From Karalla daura (lineage: Eukaryota; Chordata; Actinopteri; Chaetodontiformes; Leiognathidae), in NCBI GenBank assembly GCA_029224185.1, contig CM055193.1, positions 11,484,859 to 11,548,858 of the forward strand: 64,000 nt of DNA, read 5' to 3'. Below, one piece after another: positions 33,201 to 41,630 of the stretch. The notes under the pieces are model-generated. The model saw only the letters and a program-made list of their open reading frames with translations, ran no database searches and was not told where the DNA came from. The position numbers and the translations under genes were made by a program. Within the stretch, counting starts at the first letter, position 1, and each line of letters begins with the position of its first letter.

Positions 33201-35550
33201 ATCAATCATCAGAACGTCTGAAATGCTTTTGCAATGTTTTGTGCAGTGTTCAAATTGAGGAGTTTCCATTACCAATAATTTTACTGTGGTATTCGGATTT
33301 TGTGTATTTATAGGAATGATGGAAACACACCTACTGTACTGTTTTATCTAACGTGTCTGTCTTACCAGGGCCTCTTCCACCCTTTCACCACTGGAGGGCA
33401 CCATAACAATGAGGATGAAAGTCCTCAATACCCCTCTCATTTCTATTTTAAATGCTCTTTTCATTTGTTGTTTTCTGCGTTGTTTTGTAGATTCACCCTA
33501 TCAGTATGCAGCTCATTTCCACAATGACGGCTACATCGCCCTTCCCAAGTCCATTTTCCCAAGAAGGTAACTGTAGTTTGCTTTCCAACTTTGTTTTACT
33601 CTCAAAGTTGGTGCAATACTAAAAGCTTATGTGACTCTGTTTTTTTTTCTGTTTTAGTGCACATGACTCACCGGAGACCATCGAGCTGGAAATCAACACT
33701 GGCTCCTCTGAGGGCCTGATCCTGTGGCAGGGAGTGGTGAGTCCAGATGCTGTGTAATCCAGTGGACTTAATCCATGTTCACAGCTGATACTTACACTCT
33801 TCCCTTCACTATTTCATCCTCATCCTAACTGCATCTCATTCATTAAAAAAAGCATCTCTCATTAATGCTCTCAGCATTCAGTGACTATAAACCTACATGG
33901 CCACAATAATACTTCACCGACACCATTCTGCATTTCCTTGACGGCGTCCATCATCACACTGTCAACCTCAGCCTCTGTAACATTATCAGGCATGTTGGCT
34001 GCCAGCCCAGGCTCTGTCTGACCCCACTAAAGTAAATGCATGTTGCTTCTCTAACTCACCCTCCATTTTCCTCAGGAGACCAATGGCGCACGCAATTTGC
34101 GAAAGGTGCATGCTAGTAAAAAGGTATCCACTCAAACACAAGACACCCCTGCATTTGTTTGGCATGTTTCATCCCCAGTGCTTTCCCATACAGACATCTG
34201 TACAAGAACAGCTCTGAGATATTGTGTGATTTTGAAAGAAATGCCCTAACTGCATTTGTATTGCAGGATGTGCACAGTGGCTTCTGTTGTTTCCATGAGA
34301 GGCTTACATGCCAAACTTGTACAAATGTTACGTATTGAAAGCATGAAATCCCCCATGTTTGTTATTGTAACACCTGTTATGGAAGATTTGCTGAAGGCCA
34401 ACTGGCCTCGGGTTCGCAGTATTCATTCGTACAATATCACAGCTCATTTTCCTCTTCACTAAACCTCTTTGGTTATTTCCAGGAACGCGGAGAACATGGC
34501 AAAGGAAAGGACTTTATTAGCCTCGGTCTGCAGAACGGACACCTTGTTTTCAGGTGACCCAGCCTTGTAACCTTCCAGTATTGCTGAGAGCTCGTAATAT
34601 ACAAGTACATGAGATAAATTATTTTCCACTGATTCCAATTTTGTAATAATTCCTGTTATTTGTCTGAAATCTAGTTACCAGTTGGGCAGTGGGGAAGCAC
34701 AGATTTTGTCCCCAAAGTCCATCAATGACGGGAGATGGCACAAGATCACTGCTGTCAGGTATGACTGTGTATTTACATGTCATTGTTTCATGGTTTCAGA
34801 ATGTGCAAGCAATCTGAAATGTCATATGTTGGCTGGTTAATTTACAGTCCATACGCTATAATGCTAAGATTACACATATGAGATTATATGAGAGTATATG
34901 AAATAATGCATAATTTCTGGTGGGCACTCCTTTCTAAGTAACTTAACAGCATCAAAGGTAGAGACAATGTCACTGTAACAACTACTCAATATCAAGTCAT
35001 GTATTGATTTGCCTTCAAATTAAAAGGGTAATGTAAGTAAAGTGCATTACTATTATTACTTCATGATCAAACAACACATCCAAACATATTAACTTTGAAA
35101 GCTACATTAACCTGTATCTGTAACTGCATTTCATGTCTTTGTGTGTGTCTTTACTCACAGAACTGGAAAAGACGGTTACATCCAGATTGATGGAGGAGCC
35201 GCTCTACATGGACAGTCTAAGGGCAAAAGCCTCATGGTCAACACCAAAGGCAGCATATATCTGGGTGAGTAGACACTATAGAGCCATACAATCTTCTTGA
35301 TTGTATCAAATTTAATTTGAATTTTGCATATTTATGATGGAAGCTCATTGTGCGTATTTCTGTGTGCGTTTTGCCAGGCGGCGCCCCGGACATGACTGCC
35401 ATGACCGGAGGCAAGTTTTCATCGGGAATGACCGGCTGCGTGAGGAACCTCACACTGATGAACGCCCGGCCAGGACAGCACCCGGCGCAGGCCATCGACC
35501 TGCAGGCCCACGCAGCCCACGCCATCAACGTGCAGCCATGCTCTTCATAG
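2804..35550 (+). CDS. hspg2: hspg2 (perlecan), 3' portion, about 50 exons
   Basis: Basement-membrane heparan sulfate proteoglycan core protein, secreted; it links laminin/nidogen networks, growth factors and integrins. The exons read in order as LE, L4, LE repeats, 12 Ig modules, then LG1-EGF-EGF-LG2-EGF-EGF-LG3, the order of human perlecan from late domain III to the C terminus. Residue identity with human is high in many exons (for example SPAYTLVWTR, AMDFNGILTI, GKFQGLDLNEEL, GKDFISLGLQ). Every main exon has AG/GT borders (one GC donor) and consistent phases. The stop is TAG at 35548-35550. Domains I, II and early III would lie left of 2804 and are not seen, although 1-651 holds another terminating reading frame. 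Exon-level entries follow. Confidence 0.97.
4007..4198 (+). CDS. hspg2: hspg2 L4 module, N-terminal half, conventional exon
   Basis: A 192-nt exon of 64 codons, phase 0 at both ends, acceptor CTCGCAG and donor GTCAGT. It encodes the first half of the laminin-IV domain: FSPGNFQGFALVNRQR near the start and YYWQLPGVYQGDR at the end. Human perlecan has FAPGDFQGFALVNPQR and FYWQLPETYQGDK in the same positions, so this is the orthologous exon. It is probably mutually exclusive with the three-exon set at 6120-7337, which ends in a paralogous YWQLP segment. Confidence 0.93.
5715..5992. repeat. MITE-like element with terminal inverted repeats
   Basis: The ends AGGGCTGCAACAA and TTGTTGCAGCTCT are inverted copies with one mismatch. 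The interior is AT-rich with TCAATTAATC-type motifs, typical of abundant hAT-like non-autonomous elements in fish. It lies in a perlecan intron. A related, inverted and eroded copy lies at 53140-53372. Confidence 0.7.
6120..7337 (+). CDS. hspg2: hspg2 candidate alternative L4 N-half: three exons with polyserine tract
   Basis: Three open segments with splice sites, all phase 0: 6120-6413 (98 codons, long T/C tract then CTCAG, donor GTACAC), 6520-6573 (18 codons, donor GTAGAC) and 7254-7337 (28 codons, acceptor CTCTCAG, donor GTAACT). The last encodes YALVYKGFSS then LLYWQLPAQFTGDK, clearly paralogous to the end of the conventional L4 exon at 4007-4198. The second reads SKNRVIETSFRAAGDSSK and matches the NRISTGF region of that exon. 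The first starts GDVKQLDEEVWALFSNFSNG, then carries a long serine-rich tract and a Pro/Arg-rich tail. The set would replace 64 residues by 144 and join in frame to 8136. That these exons are used is inference; frame, phases and the L4 match are visible. Confidence 0.72.
8136..8723 (+). CDS. hspg2: hspg2 L4 module, C-terminal half
   Basis: Three exons: 8136-8228, 8317-8406 and 8493-8723, all phase 0. They begin VGSYGGKLKYTI and include the conserved YWHRPDGMPATREHLMM and LADLDDILIRASY segments. They end with an LE start (VEQCRCPPGYQGLSCQ). Human perlecan has RRPDGQPATREHLLM and LADLDELLIRAT here. The donor after 8406 is GCGAGT, a GC-AG intron; the nearby GT alternative would break the frame. 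Confidence 0.94.
9205..9345. repeat. AT/CA simple-sequence cluster
   Basis: Runs of TA, CA, CATA and TA dinucleotides in a perlecan intron. Confidence 0.85.
9471..10836 (+). CDS. hspg2: hspg2 domain III: final LE repeats
   Basis: Four exons: 9471-9584, 9693-9820, 10147-10233 and 10778-10836. They encode the last LE repeats with regular cysteine spacing (DCAPGYTRTGGGLYLGHCEL, GTPEDCQPCACPHTDPDN, CTACQPGYTGQYCE, CAPGYVGNPQL). Phases run 0, 2, 2, 1 and agree across junctions. These modules form the rod that ends domain III and leads into the Ig array. Confidence 0.94.
11362..12798 (+). CDS. hspg2: hspg2 domain IV: Ig2 and Ig3
   Basis: Ig2 is split over 11362-11526 and 11608-11718; Ig3 over 12200-12300 and 12618-12798. 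Ig2 shows LRCQVSGNPPHFFFWSRED and DAGVYVCTCRD. Ig3 shows FICTAKSK, YTLVWTR and GVYVCTGSNMFAMD, nearly identical to human. Each module has the two disulfide cysteines, the core Trp and a D-x-G-x-Y-x-C motif. Exons end in phase 1 at module borders, the usual arrangement for Ig modules that can be added or lost. Confidence 0.95.
14659..14690. repeat. (TG)n microsatellite
   Basis: TG/TTTG-rich run in the long intron between the Ig3 and Ig4 exons. The rest of this intron (12799-17480) shows nothing else apart from the candidate exon at 15153. Confidence 0.8.
15153..15212 (+). CDS. hspg2: hspg2 candidate 60-nt cassette exon between Ig3 and Ig4
   Basis: A pyrimidine-rich tract of about 60 bases ends in CTCCAG, and a strong donor GTAAGT follows 60 bases later. 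The segment is phase 1 at both ends, fits between 12798 and 17481, and adds 20 residues including ASMTQMFYTAYEMFEGHRK. Human perlecan joins Ig3 to Ig4 directly, and so does the fish model without this exon, so it would be an optional linker insert. Supported by splice signals and phase only. Confidence 0.45.
17481..17928 (+). CDS. hspg2: hspg2 domain IV: Ig4
   Basis: Exons 17481-17603 and 17776-17928, phase 1 in and out. Reads ATISPSVLNLQQGQRAEFRC, ATGNPTPAIEW, then GGVLTFTAVDMADEGDYTCK. The second exon begins at the CGCAG before 17776; the ORF upstream of it is intron. The acceptor is followed by CTGCAG, so a second in-frame acceptor 6 bases later is possible. Confidence 0.93.
18459..20625 (+). 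CDS. hspg2: hspg2 domain IV: Ig5
   Basis: Exons 18459-18619 and 20490-20625. Reads QVQVSPQNIGVHEGDTLRLY, CRASGSPTPKLTWLKNGG, then RTDIGTLLIPNIRTSDAGTY and MCVGSNSIGSN. The human match (ARSERTDIATLLIPAITTAD) continues directly across this junction, so the 78-nt segment at 18853 between the two exons is an addition. Two in-frame acceptors (18459 or 18471) could start the first exon. Confidence 0.94.
18853..18930 (+). CDS. hspg2: hspg2 candidate 78-nt cassette exon inside Ig5
   Basis: A long C/T tract ends in GCTCAG before 18853, and CAG|GTCTGT follows at 18931. The 26-codon segment is open and phase 0 at both ends, matching the phase-0 junction between the two Ig5 exons. It would insert AIPSHGFHQFKSNSLDVLHR plus IEELQ between the front and back sheets of the module. 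Human has no insert here. Use is inferred. Confidence 0.45.
20902..21448 (+). CDS. hspg2: hspg2 domain IV: Ig6, the unit expanded in mammals
   Basis: Exons 20902-21053 (phase 0 out) and 21304-21448 (phase 1 out). Reads SSVVSIQPSIADVQEGQTLE, LNCFAPGNPPPPVTW, then LGSQLRILTATPEDSGEYVC. This is the fish counterpart of the human modules with EGQTLDLNC and PADSGEYVCRV, which are repeated many times in human domain IV. Only one copy is present here; the next module already matches human DNVHISPNGSIITI. Confidence 0.94.
21984..23885 (+). CDS. hspg2: hspg2 domain IV: Ig7, Ig8 and Ig9
   Basis: Ig7: 21984-22127 and 22860-22994 (DNVNVGPNGSVITINNVRP, GTYRCVASNLFG). Ig8: 23136-23317 plus the first part of 23400-23595 (VRVGDPINLECQAFGEPRPS, DSGTYVCTARNIEG). 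Ig9: the rest of 23400-23595 plus 23706-23885 (ETATLRCEAHG, WSKLRSPLPWRHK, DSGEYICSVSN). All modules have both cysteines and the core Trp. Human WSKLRSPLPWQHR confirms the register. Confidence 0.95.
23976..26293 (+). CDS. hspg2: hspg2 domain IV: Ig10 to Ig13
   Basis: Ig10 is the single exon 23976-24236 (QCLAHGTPPLTYTWSRLDRE). Ig11 is 24335-24497 plus 25073-25170 (FTCSAAGGVETKIEWLKEGG). Ig12 is the single exon 25280-25546 (PKVMINVRTSVQTVMIG, FECQAVGDPEPTVQWSKVGG). Ig13 is 25671-25783 plus 26146-26293 (PCVASGYPVPEIKWSK, DDSGTYVCTASNKQGKVEAF). Phases agree throughout. Ig13 has an extra cysteine (PPKC) where human has PPDS. Ig12 is clearly more GC-rich than its neighbours. Confidence 0.95.
25905..26085 (+). 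repeat. Retroelement-tail-like interspersed repeat
   Basis: GCTGCTG...TGTAATTTCTCAGTGCGAGATCAATAAAGTTCATCTACC followed by a TATC run resembles the 3' tail of common fish retroelements, which end in an AATAAAG-ATCTATC pattern. It lies in the intron splitting Ig13. Assigned from pattern memory, not by search. Confidence 0.5.
26384..28909 (+). CDS. hspg2: hspg2 domain V: LG1
   Basis: Exons 26384-26500, 28202-28286, 28374-28518, 28617-28719 and 28800-28909. Reads ERVMPYFAQEPLSYLTLPTI, SFSIKINFRPDNVDG, MILYNGQRRTTGADFISLGL, GSGMATIRDP, GKFQGLDLNEELHVGGYPNY and CIRQLVIQGEEVIFKDLD. LG1 opens the endorepellin region. The human insertion between YNGQKR and DFISF is absent here. The last exon carries the first cysteines of EGF1 (CPTCKDHPCQ). 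Confidence 0.96.
26722..26739 (+). CDS. hspg2: hspg2 candidate 18-nt microexon in LG1
   Basis: After a long TC-rich tract, GGGAAG precedes 18 bases and a strong donor GTGAGT. In the required phase (1 in, 1 out) it reads GLILYA, then G or the next exon. This mimics GMILYNG, the start of the following constitutive exon at 28202. It could be a microexon or the relic of a duplicated exon. Evidence is limited to phase, donor and likeness. Confidence 0.35.
29076..29405 (+). CDS. hspg2: hspg2 domain V: EGF1 and EGF2
   Basis: Exons 29076-29184 and 29307-29405. EGF1: NGGACEDSEASLYKCSCPRG, FTGSNCQ. EGF2: EACGPDATCINRPNGLGYDC, RCHLGKFGNKC. Cysteine spacing is that of EGF modules. The phase-1 end joins LG2. 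Confidence 0.95.
29523..30755 (+). CDS. hspg2: hspg2 domain V: LG2 and EGF3
   Basis: Exons 29523-29744, 29829-30073 and 30584-30755. LG2 reads GEESYIAYPPLTNIHDDLRV, ELEFKPLERDGLMFFCGGKK, FRYELGAGQAILLSQEPVSL, GQWHRVVAERNKKAGHLRV, LYLGG-type MYLGGVPNMD and MYQGCIGEV. The last exon finishes LG2 (SINNKKVDLSYSF) and encodes EGF3 (NSPCDRRPCLNGGHC, YQCLCKDGFEG). The 30074-30583 intron contains a degenerate interspersed repeat. Confidence 0.96.
30085..30520 (+). repeat. Degenerate interspersed repeat in LG2 intron
   Basis: It contains eroded forms of blocks seen in the better copies at 45466 and 57028, including a GTGACATGGGATAGGCCTCAGC tail-like block. It fills most of the intron before the LG2/EGF3 exon. 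Confidence 0.45.
31037..31159 (+). CDS. hspg2: hspg2 domain V: EGF4
   Basis: One exon, phase 1 at both ends: ERCEIVKDVCHSDLHCQNGG, SCVDGQCVCTPGHTGLNCEE. It is followed by the LG2-LG3 linker. Confidence 0.95.
31519..31575 (+). CDS. hspg2: hspg2 linker exon before LG3 (completes Asn-Asp cleavage site)
   Basis: A 57-nt segment, acceptor AAACAG and donor GTACAG, phase 1 at both ends, between EGF4 (31159) and LG3 (33491). It reads QVSSLPQALRNPEASEAN, and the split codon with the next exon gives Asp, so the junction is EAN-DSPYQYAAHF. Human perlecan has GGN-DAPGQYGAYF at the same place, where BMP1/tolloid proteases release LG3. Skipping the exon gives EEN-SPYQY, with no Asn-Asp pair. The match suggests a normal exon rather than chance. 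Confidence 0.7.
31909..32497. repeat. MITE-like element, 589 bp
   Basis: The left end TACCGTAATTTCTGAACTAT and the reverse complement of the right end, TACCGTATTTTCCGGACTAT, agree at most positions. Both resemble the ends of a very common fish DNA-transposon derivative. An A-rich tract lies near the right end. It sits in the intron before LG3. Confidence 0.7.
33491..35550 (+). CDS. hspg2: hspg2 domain V: LG3 and stop
   Basis: Exons 33491-33566, 33658-33736, 34483-34553, 34675-34758, 35161-35264 and 35378-35550. Reads YQYAAHFHNDGYIALPKSIF, PETIELEINTGSSEGLILWQ, GKGKDFISLGLQNGHLVFS, YQLGSGEAQILSPKSINDGR, IYLGGAPDMTAMTGGKFSSG and MTGCVRNLTLMNARPGQHP, ending NVQPCSS and TAG. LG3 is the module that, once released, binds alpha2-beta1 integrin in mammals (family knowledge). 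A 48-nt optional exon lies between 33736 and 34483. Confidence 0.97.
34076..34123 (+). CDS. hspg2: hspg2 candidate 48-nt basic cassette exon in LG3
   Basis: The acceptor TTTTCCTCAG and donor GTATCC bracket 16 codons, phase 0 at both ends, at the phase-0 junction between 33736 and 34483. It reads ETNGARNLRKVHASKK, with five Lys/Arg. Human goes straight from LWQGV to EVGEAGQGKDFISL, as the fish does when this exon is skipped (LWQGV-ERGEHGKGKDF). It would lengthen a surface loop of LG3. Agrin and neurexin LG domains are known for small loop inserts that change ligand binding. Confidence 0.58.
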
Positions 35551-38180
35551 ATAGCAGCACCCAGACGGACACGCACACACACACACACAACTCAAAAACA
35601 CACGCTCACACACAGAGACTATGGAGTGATGTCATCCACACACACATCCACACACACACATACACACGCACACACGGCAGATTCACACAGAGAGACTTCC
35701 ACACAAAGAGGCTGACACAAACTTGGTGCTTTGCTGCTACCAAAAAAAACAAACAAGCGAGATGACACAACAGGATACGTTTCTCTGTGTGCAGTAAAAC
35801 CAAAAAAAGAGAAAAAATGAAACGATATTAACAAGTCTTCTCTTCCTCAGTGTTGTACTCTCAATGAAGGACTATTAACACAGGAGAACCAGTACAGTTT
35901 ACATACTTCCAGCAGTAGTTTTAGCCATGAGAAGCGTAAGAGTAAAACATATTAGGCCTTCTACGATGGGTCAGATCCTATGGAGTTGGAGATGTTTTTA
36001 CAGCACTGAATTTTTATTTATATACATATGAATATATATATATTATATTTGTGGGGGAAAACATGCAAACTAACCGTAACTGCTCTTCAACTTTCCTAGA
36101 GTTTATTCTGGGTTCTAATACTGTGTGTCCAGGGCTTTTTACAGGCCTAACTGTATTAATACTTGAAGATGTTTAGGCCTTCTTTCTTCACTTTTGTAGA
36201 GGAACCTTTTTTTTTTCTTTTGCCCATGCGAGCATGCTTACAGTCTTTGCAAATCGTTGGGAGAGGAGCGCACACGGTCACGGTCACACGCAGCTTCAGT
36301 ACACAACTCAGGTCGTCTAACGTAATCTCATGACCGCAAATGTTACATGTTCTGCCGCTGTCATTTGGCTGATTGTTTTTTCTTTCATTGTGTTTTTTTT
36401 AGCGCTGTTGTGTCTTCGGTGTCTGTATTTGGTCTTTTTTTTAATGAAAAAGAAAGAAACCTTGGTGCTAATGTCAGACATGGAGACAGCACATAGTCAC
36501 GTGGTCAACACATGATCTGTTACATGAAGAGGCGTCCTCCTTTGCCATTTGGTTACCTAGGTTTATCGGAAACAGTACAGTGTCACATTTGTTCATATGC
36601 ATGGCATTCAAGGTTCAGTTTGTAAGAATATGGCATGAAATCCATAGCATTATCTGATTGAGTAGATCTCAAAAGGCCGTTAAGTGAAAAGGGTGTAATT
36701 TTTAATGTATGATGTGTAAAACTATCTGCCAGTCAGGTAGATATATCTGTCAATCTATAGTGTGTGTGTGTGTGTGTGTATGTTTTGTTTGTCTCAGCCA
36801 CTTCCATTTTCTCACAGATCACTCTGCTTTAAGCCCCGGTGTTAAGTCTGGTGTGTGTGAGTGTGCATGTGTGTGTGTCTGTGTGGGTGTGTGTGTCTGT
36901 GTGTGTGTGCATGTGTCATTCTCCATATCCTCAGGAGGGTCAACCCAGAACTGCCTCAAGATGTTACTTAATTTTCAGGTTTTGGTAGCTTTAGCGACAA
37001 TTCAGGAAGCTATGAAACTCTGAAGGCTCTGTGGCTCTGTGGGTTGTTTTCTCTGCAGAGGGAGATTCATCAGACAGGACTCGTAGGACTCGTAGGACAG
37101 GACTCGTAGGACTGGCTCGGGACAGTGTTTGGTCATGCAGCAGAAGCCTCCTGCAGGTGCTGTGACCCGTAGTGCAGCTCTGGTTAAAGCATGCTCGCCC
37201 TCCTCTAGTCGACCACACCACCACGGCACGATCACTTTGGGGTTTCACAAACCTTTTTCTCATTTCTTTTTTTTTGTAAGCTTAAAATATTTGTATTAAT
37301 ATCCTAAAAATGAGCACTATCCTTTCTCTTAGAGTTGCTTCATTTTTATTTATTTCATGTTTCTTTTGTTTTTTCTTTCCTCTTTTTCCTTCACATTTTT
37401 TTCGAGGCTCCATTCTGCTTTTTTTTTTTTAGAGCAATCACAGAAGCTTGCTTTTTTCTTTTCCTCTGGTTATTGTGTATTGCCTCCCACATCCCCTCCT
37501 TTTTTTCCCCCCCTCATGTTTGAAGTTAAGTTCTTCAGAAGTCGCCAATCCAGTTCCATAAAAGGTTGACACGTACTCGACTGGAACTGCAAGGTCAAAA
37601 GGTTGGAAACTGGTCTTATGATTCACTCGGTGGACAAATAAAAAGTCTTAGATTCCAGATACAAGAAGTGAATTATTTATCTACATAGGAAGGTGTCATC
37701 ATCTTTGTTCAAACATGAACATGTGGATTGCAAAGAGTCACTGCTGTGGGCCAGGTTTAGGACACTGAAGCAGACAACGACAAAGTGTGTGCTTCATGCT
37801 GGGCTCCTTTTGCGTGTCTGCTATTAAACTGGATTTCTCCCATATACACTGTATACACTCACTCCCAGTGCAGACATTGTCAAGAAACAGCCATTTGCTT
37901 TTTGGTTGTTTTCATGCCATTGTAAAATATGAAAGGTGCACTTTTTGTTTTGTTTTTTTTCTTTTAGTATTGATGGATTTTTCTTTTTTTTTCCTTTTGT
38001 TTTGCTGTTCCACTTCTGACTGGCAGAAAAAAAAAGGCTGATAACTGATAAATGAATTGTACCAGATGAGATTTTGTCCATGTTAGGACGACCTGACATC
38101 CATTTCCAGTGTTAAAAAGACGCTCCCCTTGCCCTTGGTGTTTCTTAATTAAAAACAAAATTCATGTGCTATTTGTAATC
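35551..38180 (+). other. hspg2: hspg2 3' UTR
   Basis: Non-coding sequence after the TAG. It begins with a CA-rich stretch (about 35570-35690) and includes TG repeats near 36760 and 36850-36915. Polyadenylation signals AATAAA at 37637-37642 and ATTAAA at 38148-38153, the latter followed by T/GT-rich sequence, suggest two possible ends. Confidence 0.6.
37077..37119. repeat. Short tandem repeat in hspg2 3' UTR
   Basis: Three to four imperfect copies of a 10-15 base unit based on GGACTCGTA. Confidence 0.7.
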
Positions 38181-41100
38181 TTGTGAGTTTTCTTTTCTTT
38201 CTCCACCTGTTTGCCTTGTGGTCTCTGCTCCGTGCTTGGGGGGGGGGGATTCTCTGGATGCTGGATTTTTGAGCAAAATCACTTCTTTGTTCCCTAATAA
38301 CCTATTGTGCATATAAGTCTTAAACCGGTCAGATTACACTGTCTAAAGACAGTTAATATCCTATTTTACCTTGTAGAAGTTACACCCAAATCAGGTTTCT
38401 AAAATAAGCTTGTCTTTTGGGTCCCACAGTCTCGCCTTACACAGGTGACTGCATGTGTTCACCAGAGCACCTTGGCAATGGATGTATATGTAGTGTATTG
38501 TTTAAAGGTTTGACAGGAAAAAAATAATAGATTAGGTCGGTTGTTGATACTTAAAATATGATAATTGTGTTTTGTAGAATGTTGTTATAGTAGTACAACC
38601 ATGAACACCAGAATACTCAAAAGGCCAGGTGTAACCAGGGCCAGGCTTCAGATACGTATTTGTCCACACTTGTCTCATAAAATAATGCAAAAGTTATAGT
38701 GTTAATGACAGTTCGATAATTCCTGACATATTGTTGTCGTGTGTGTCTACCTGAGGCAGAGCAGAAGGGTTCTTATGTAACCAGGGTCGAGGGACCCCCT
38801 TCAGAGCCACGGGGCACCAGGGCTTAAACACGACTGTCACAGGATGAAGACACGGAGCTGGTTCAGTTTTCACCCTTGTGTTTTTGTTGTTATGTAATGT
38901 AAAGGTAATTTCCACCATGAGCTAAGACTTATACGTAGGCTTTTATCGTTTTACACATTTCTTACTCTATATAAAACAGGGACATTAAATAAAATCGGTA
39001 CCGTTTGAGACGTTTTTAAGACAACAGTTAATCTGGTGTCTTGTCACATCACAAATTGCTGTCGGTCTGTCTTTTTTTCTGCACCAAGTATCTAAATAAG
39101 TAGTTGTTATGTAAAGCAGCTTAAACCAACCCATCAATCTCACGTTTCAGATCAATAAAAATAGGGGTTTATTGCTTATTTAGTGAAAAGTTATACAATG
39201 TGCTTAATGGATCTGAAGCCATATTATCATAATCATATAATAACAAACCATCAATAATAAGATTATATATAATAGAACAAGAAACAAAATAACCTTTGAT
39301 GGTGTCATCAAGGTCATTGAGAGTGAAATTGGTCAGATTGCACTGCAGGATCCTTTTTTTTGCTCCATGGCCTGCACTGTACCTGATACTATGTGACAGT
39401 TTTAATTTTTTTCGTAGTCTATGTAGTCTCGTAGCCTTATCTTGCAAGCTCCAGAGGTCAGTGGAGACGAGCTAATCACTGGAGCACTCTGTAAATTAAA
39501 AACTAATTTTGGACTCTATTTAAGCTCCCCCTTCTGAGAAATGCCACCCCACACGCTTCCTCCTATTCCCATTTCTCTTTCCTGTAATTAAAACTGGAAC
39601 AACGGAACACAATCGTGACCGTTTTTTCAGGCTGAAGGGAACATAACAACCTTTGGAGTGGCCTGTATGACATACAGAGACCGAGACTGTCTCTCTGACC
39701 TGCTTTTCTTCACACTGCAAAGTCACGTCACGACTGGTACGTGGCCATGCTCTAACAGTGATAATGAAATCATTCACAGGAGGAATTTGATCCCATTGGA
39801 TGGGTAGCCAGGTTTGGCATGTAATTTATGCACCATTTTCTAAATGGAATTCACTTGATATCATTCTGTATATTCTTGAAAACATTTAGTTTGTTGCCTC
39901 TGGTTGTGTTGAGTTTCATAGTATCAGGACAGATATCAGTTAATCCACACCCCATGTGGTTATTTTATACTGTATCCGTCTTTTCTCTCAGTGACATTTA
40001 ACTGCAGGCCCTTGGGTTTTGCTGTTAGGTCAATTGTTAACAATAGAAACTCAATAGTCAATAGTAGCAATGGATGCTCGAACAGTCTCACAGTGCAGGT
40101 AAAGTTATCTACCTGCTCCAAGCATAATAAAAGGATTACAGCTCAGGGCTGTGACGCTCTGACCTGTATGGATAACTGGCACTCTCTGAGTCACTAACGT
40201 TGTTATCACAATATAACACAAAATGTCATTGCATATTCATGTCATTGACTCCTTTGGTAAACACAAGACTGTAAAGAGACCAAATTAGATGCTACATCTT
40301 TATCAACATAACTGAGGAAGCATGTTGTGCTTAAATACAGCATCCTCAGACCACAGTGAAGTCATACAGTAAGATCAATGAACTGGACCCTGGAACTGGA
40401 GGATGCTCATCAAGTGTGTAACAAAGACAATAAAATGACAAACTTGAAACAGGAAGAGATTCATTTAGAAGGACATAATCTGATAGTGATTGAGGCACAC
40501 CAGGTCTACGGTGCATGAACATTTCAAAGAAGTCTCTTGTCACTATCATTATTCCTTTCCCACATGTGAAAAGATTCTCTCCTAATGAGTTCCTACAATC
40601 AGTGGTGTGGGGCAAAATGTGCATAAAAATGATCACATTACCTGGTTAATGGGATGCTTCAGATGTGTGACTATAATAAATCCAGTAGAGATAGATAATG
40701 ATGTAACAACGTGAACAGCTAGTTGGCCTGTCTGGCCCTTCACTGTATGTGTTGTCGTTATTGTCATTTCCCCTGCTCCAAACCTGCTTGATTTCTTGTG
40801 CTGTTTATATCAGACTCATTCTCCAGGACACATTTTATGCATTTTGAGAGCCTTTGTCATGTTTCGCAGCAACTGTGTGATGCAAATAATAAATCATTTT
40901 AATGTCAACGTTTTTATGCATTCTTATTCATTTTGTTGTGGTGGTCTCTGTTTCCTCACATCTGCACAAAGGGCATGTAAAAACATGAGCAGGATTATTG
41001 CAAACTAAAATATTTATTTCAGAGAGGTCTGAAATTTGAGTTTGTTCAAAAATAGAGGATTAGTGTTCATTATTGCATATAATACAGTGTTCTTATGCAT

Positions 41101-41630
41101 ACATAATAGCAAAAGATAAGTAAATCCATCAGTTTTGGGTGCACTGAGGATCTGCTGCTGCCTTTCTCCAGCATTCAGGCAAAGGCAGCAAATACACCCT
41201 GGACCAGTAATCACCAGGGACACAGCACACACACATACGAAGCATTTTTGGAGTTCTTGACCTAAATATGGATATATTTGGACAAAAGGGGAAACACAGA
41301 TTCAAACTGTGACTATCTTTAGTCATTTAAGTGACAAGTTGAGAGGCCAGCACAGGCATTGGGTTTCTCTGGCGACAGCGCTGCTCGAAGGCTGCTTCAC
41401 TATATCTTTGTGATGAGAGAGAGTGAGACTGAACCACGAGGGAGGAGCAACAATACAGGGATACTGATGTCCAATAAGGCAGTTCACATCCCACATCACA
41501 CCTGCCTTCTTTTTACACACGAGACAAACTACTCAAAGGACAGGATTTACACAGGATTCAATGGAGAACTCAAACTAAATGTAGATTTTCCTTTTGCTTT
41601 TGTCTCTTGATGATCACCACATTGAAGACA
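38181..41630. other. Intergenic region, no gene seen
   Basis: AT-rich sequence between the end of hspg2 and the WxxW-repeat gene. Scattered ORFs are short and show no splice or family support. The promoter and any 5' UTR of the downstream gene should lie near the right edge, but I see no clear TATA box. Confidence 0.6.

Noticed and set aside
35334..35765. 143-codon plus-strand ORF ending in a CA-repeat region
   Set aside because: Wrong frame over the last perlecan exon, continuing into the 3' UTR repeat.
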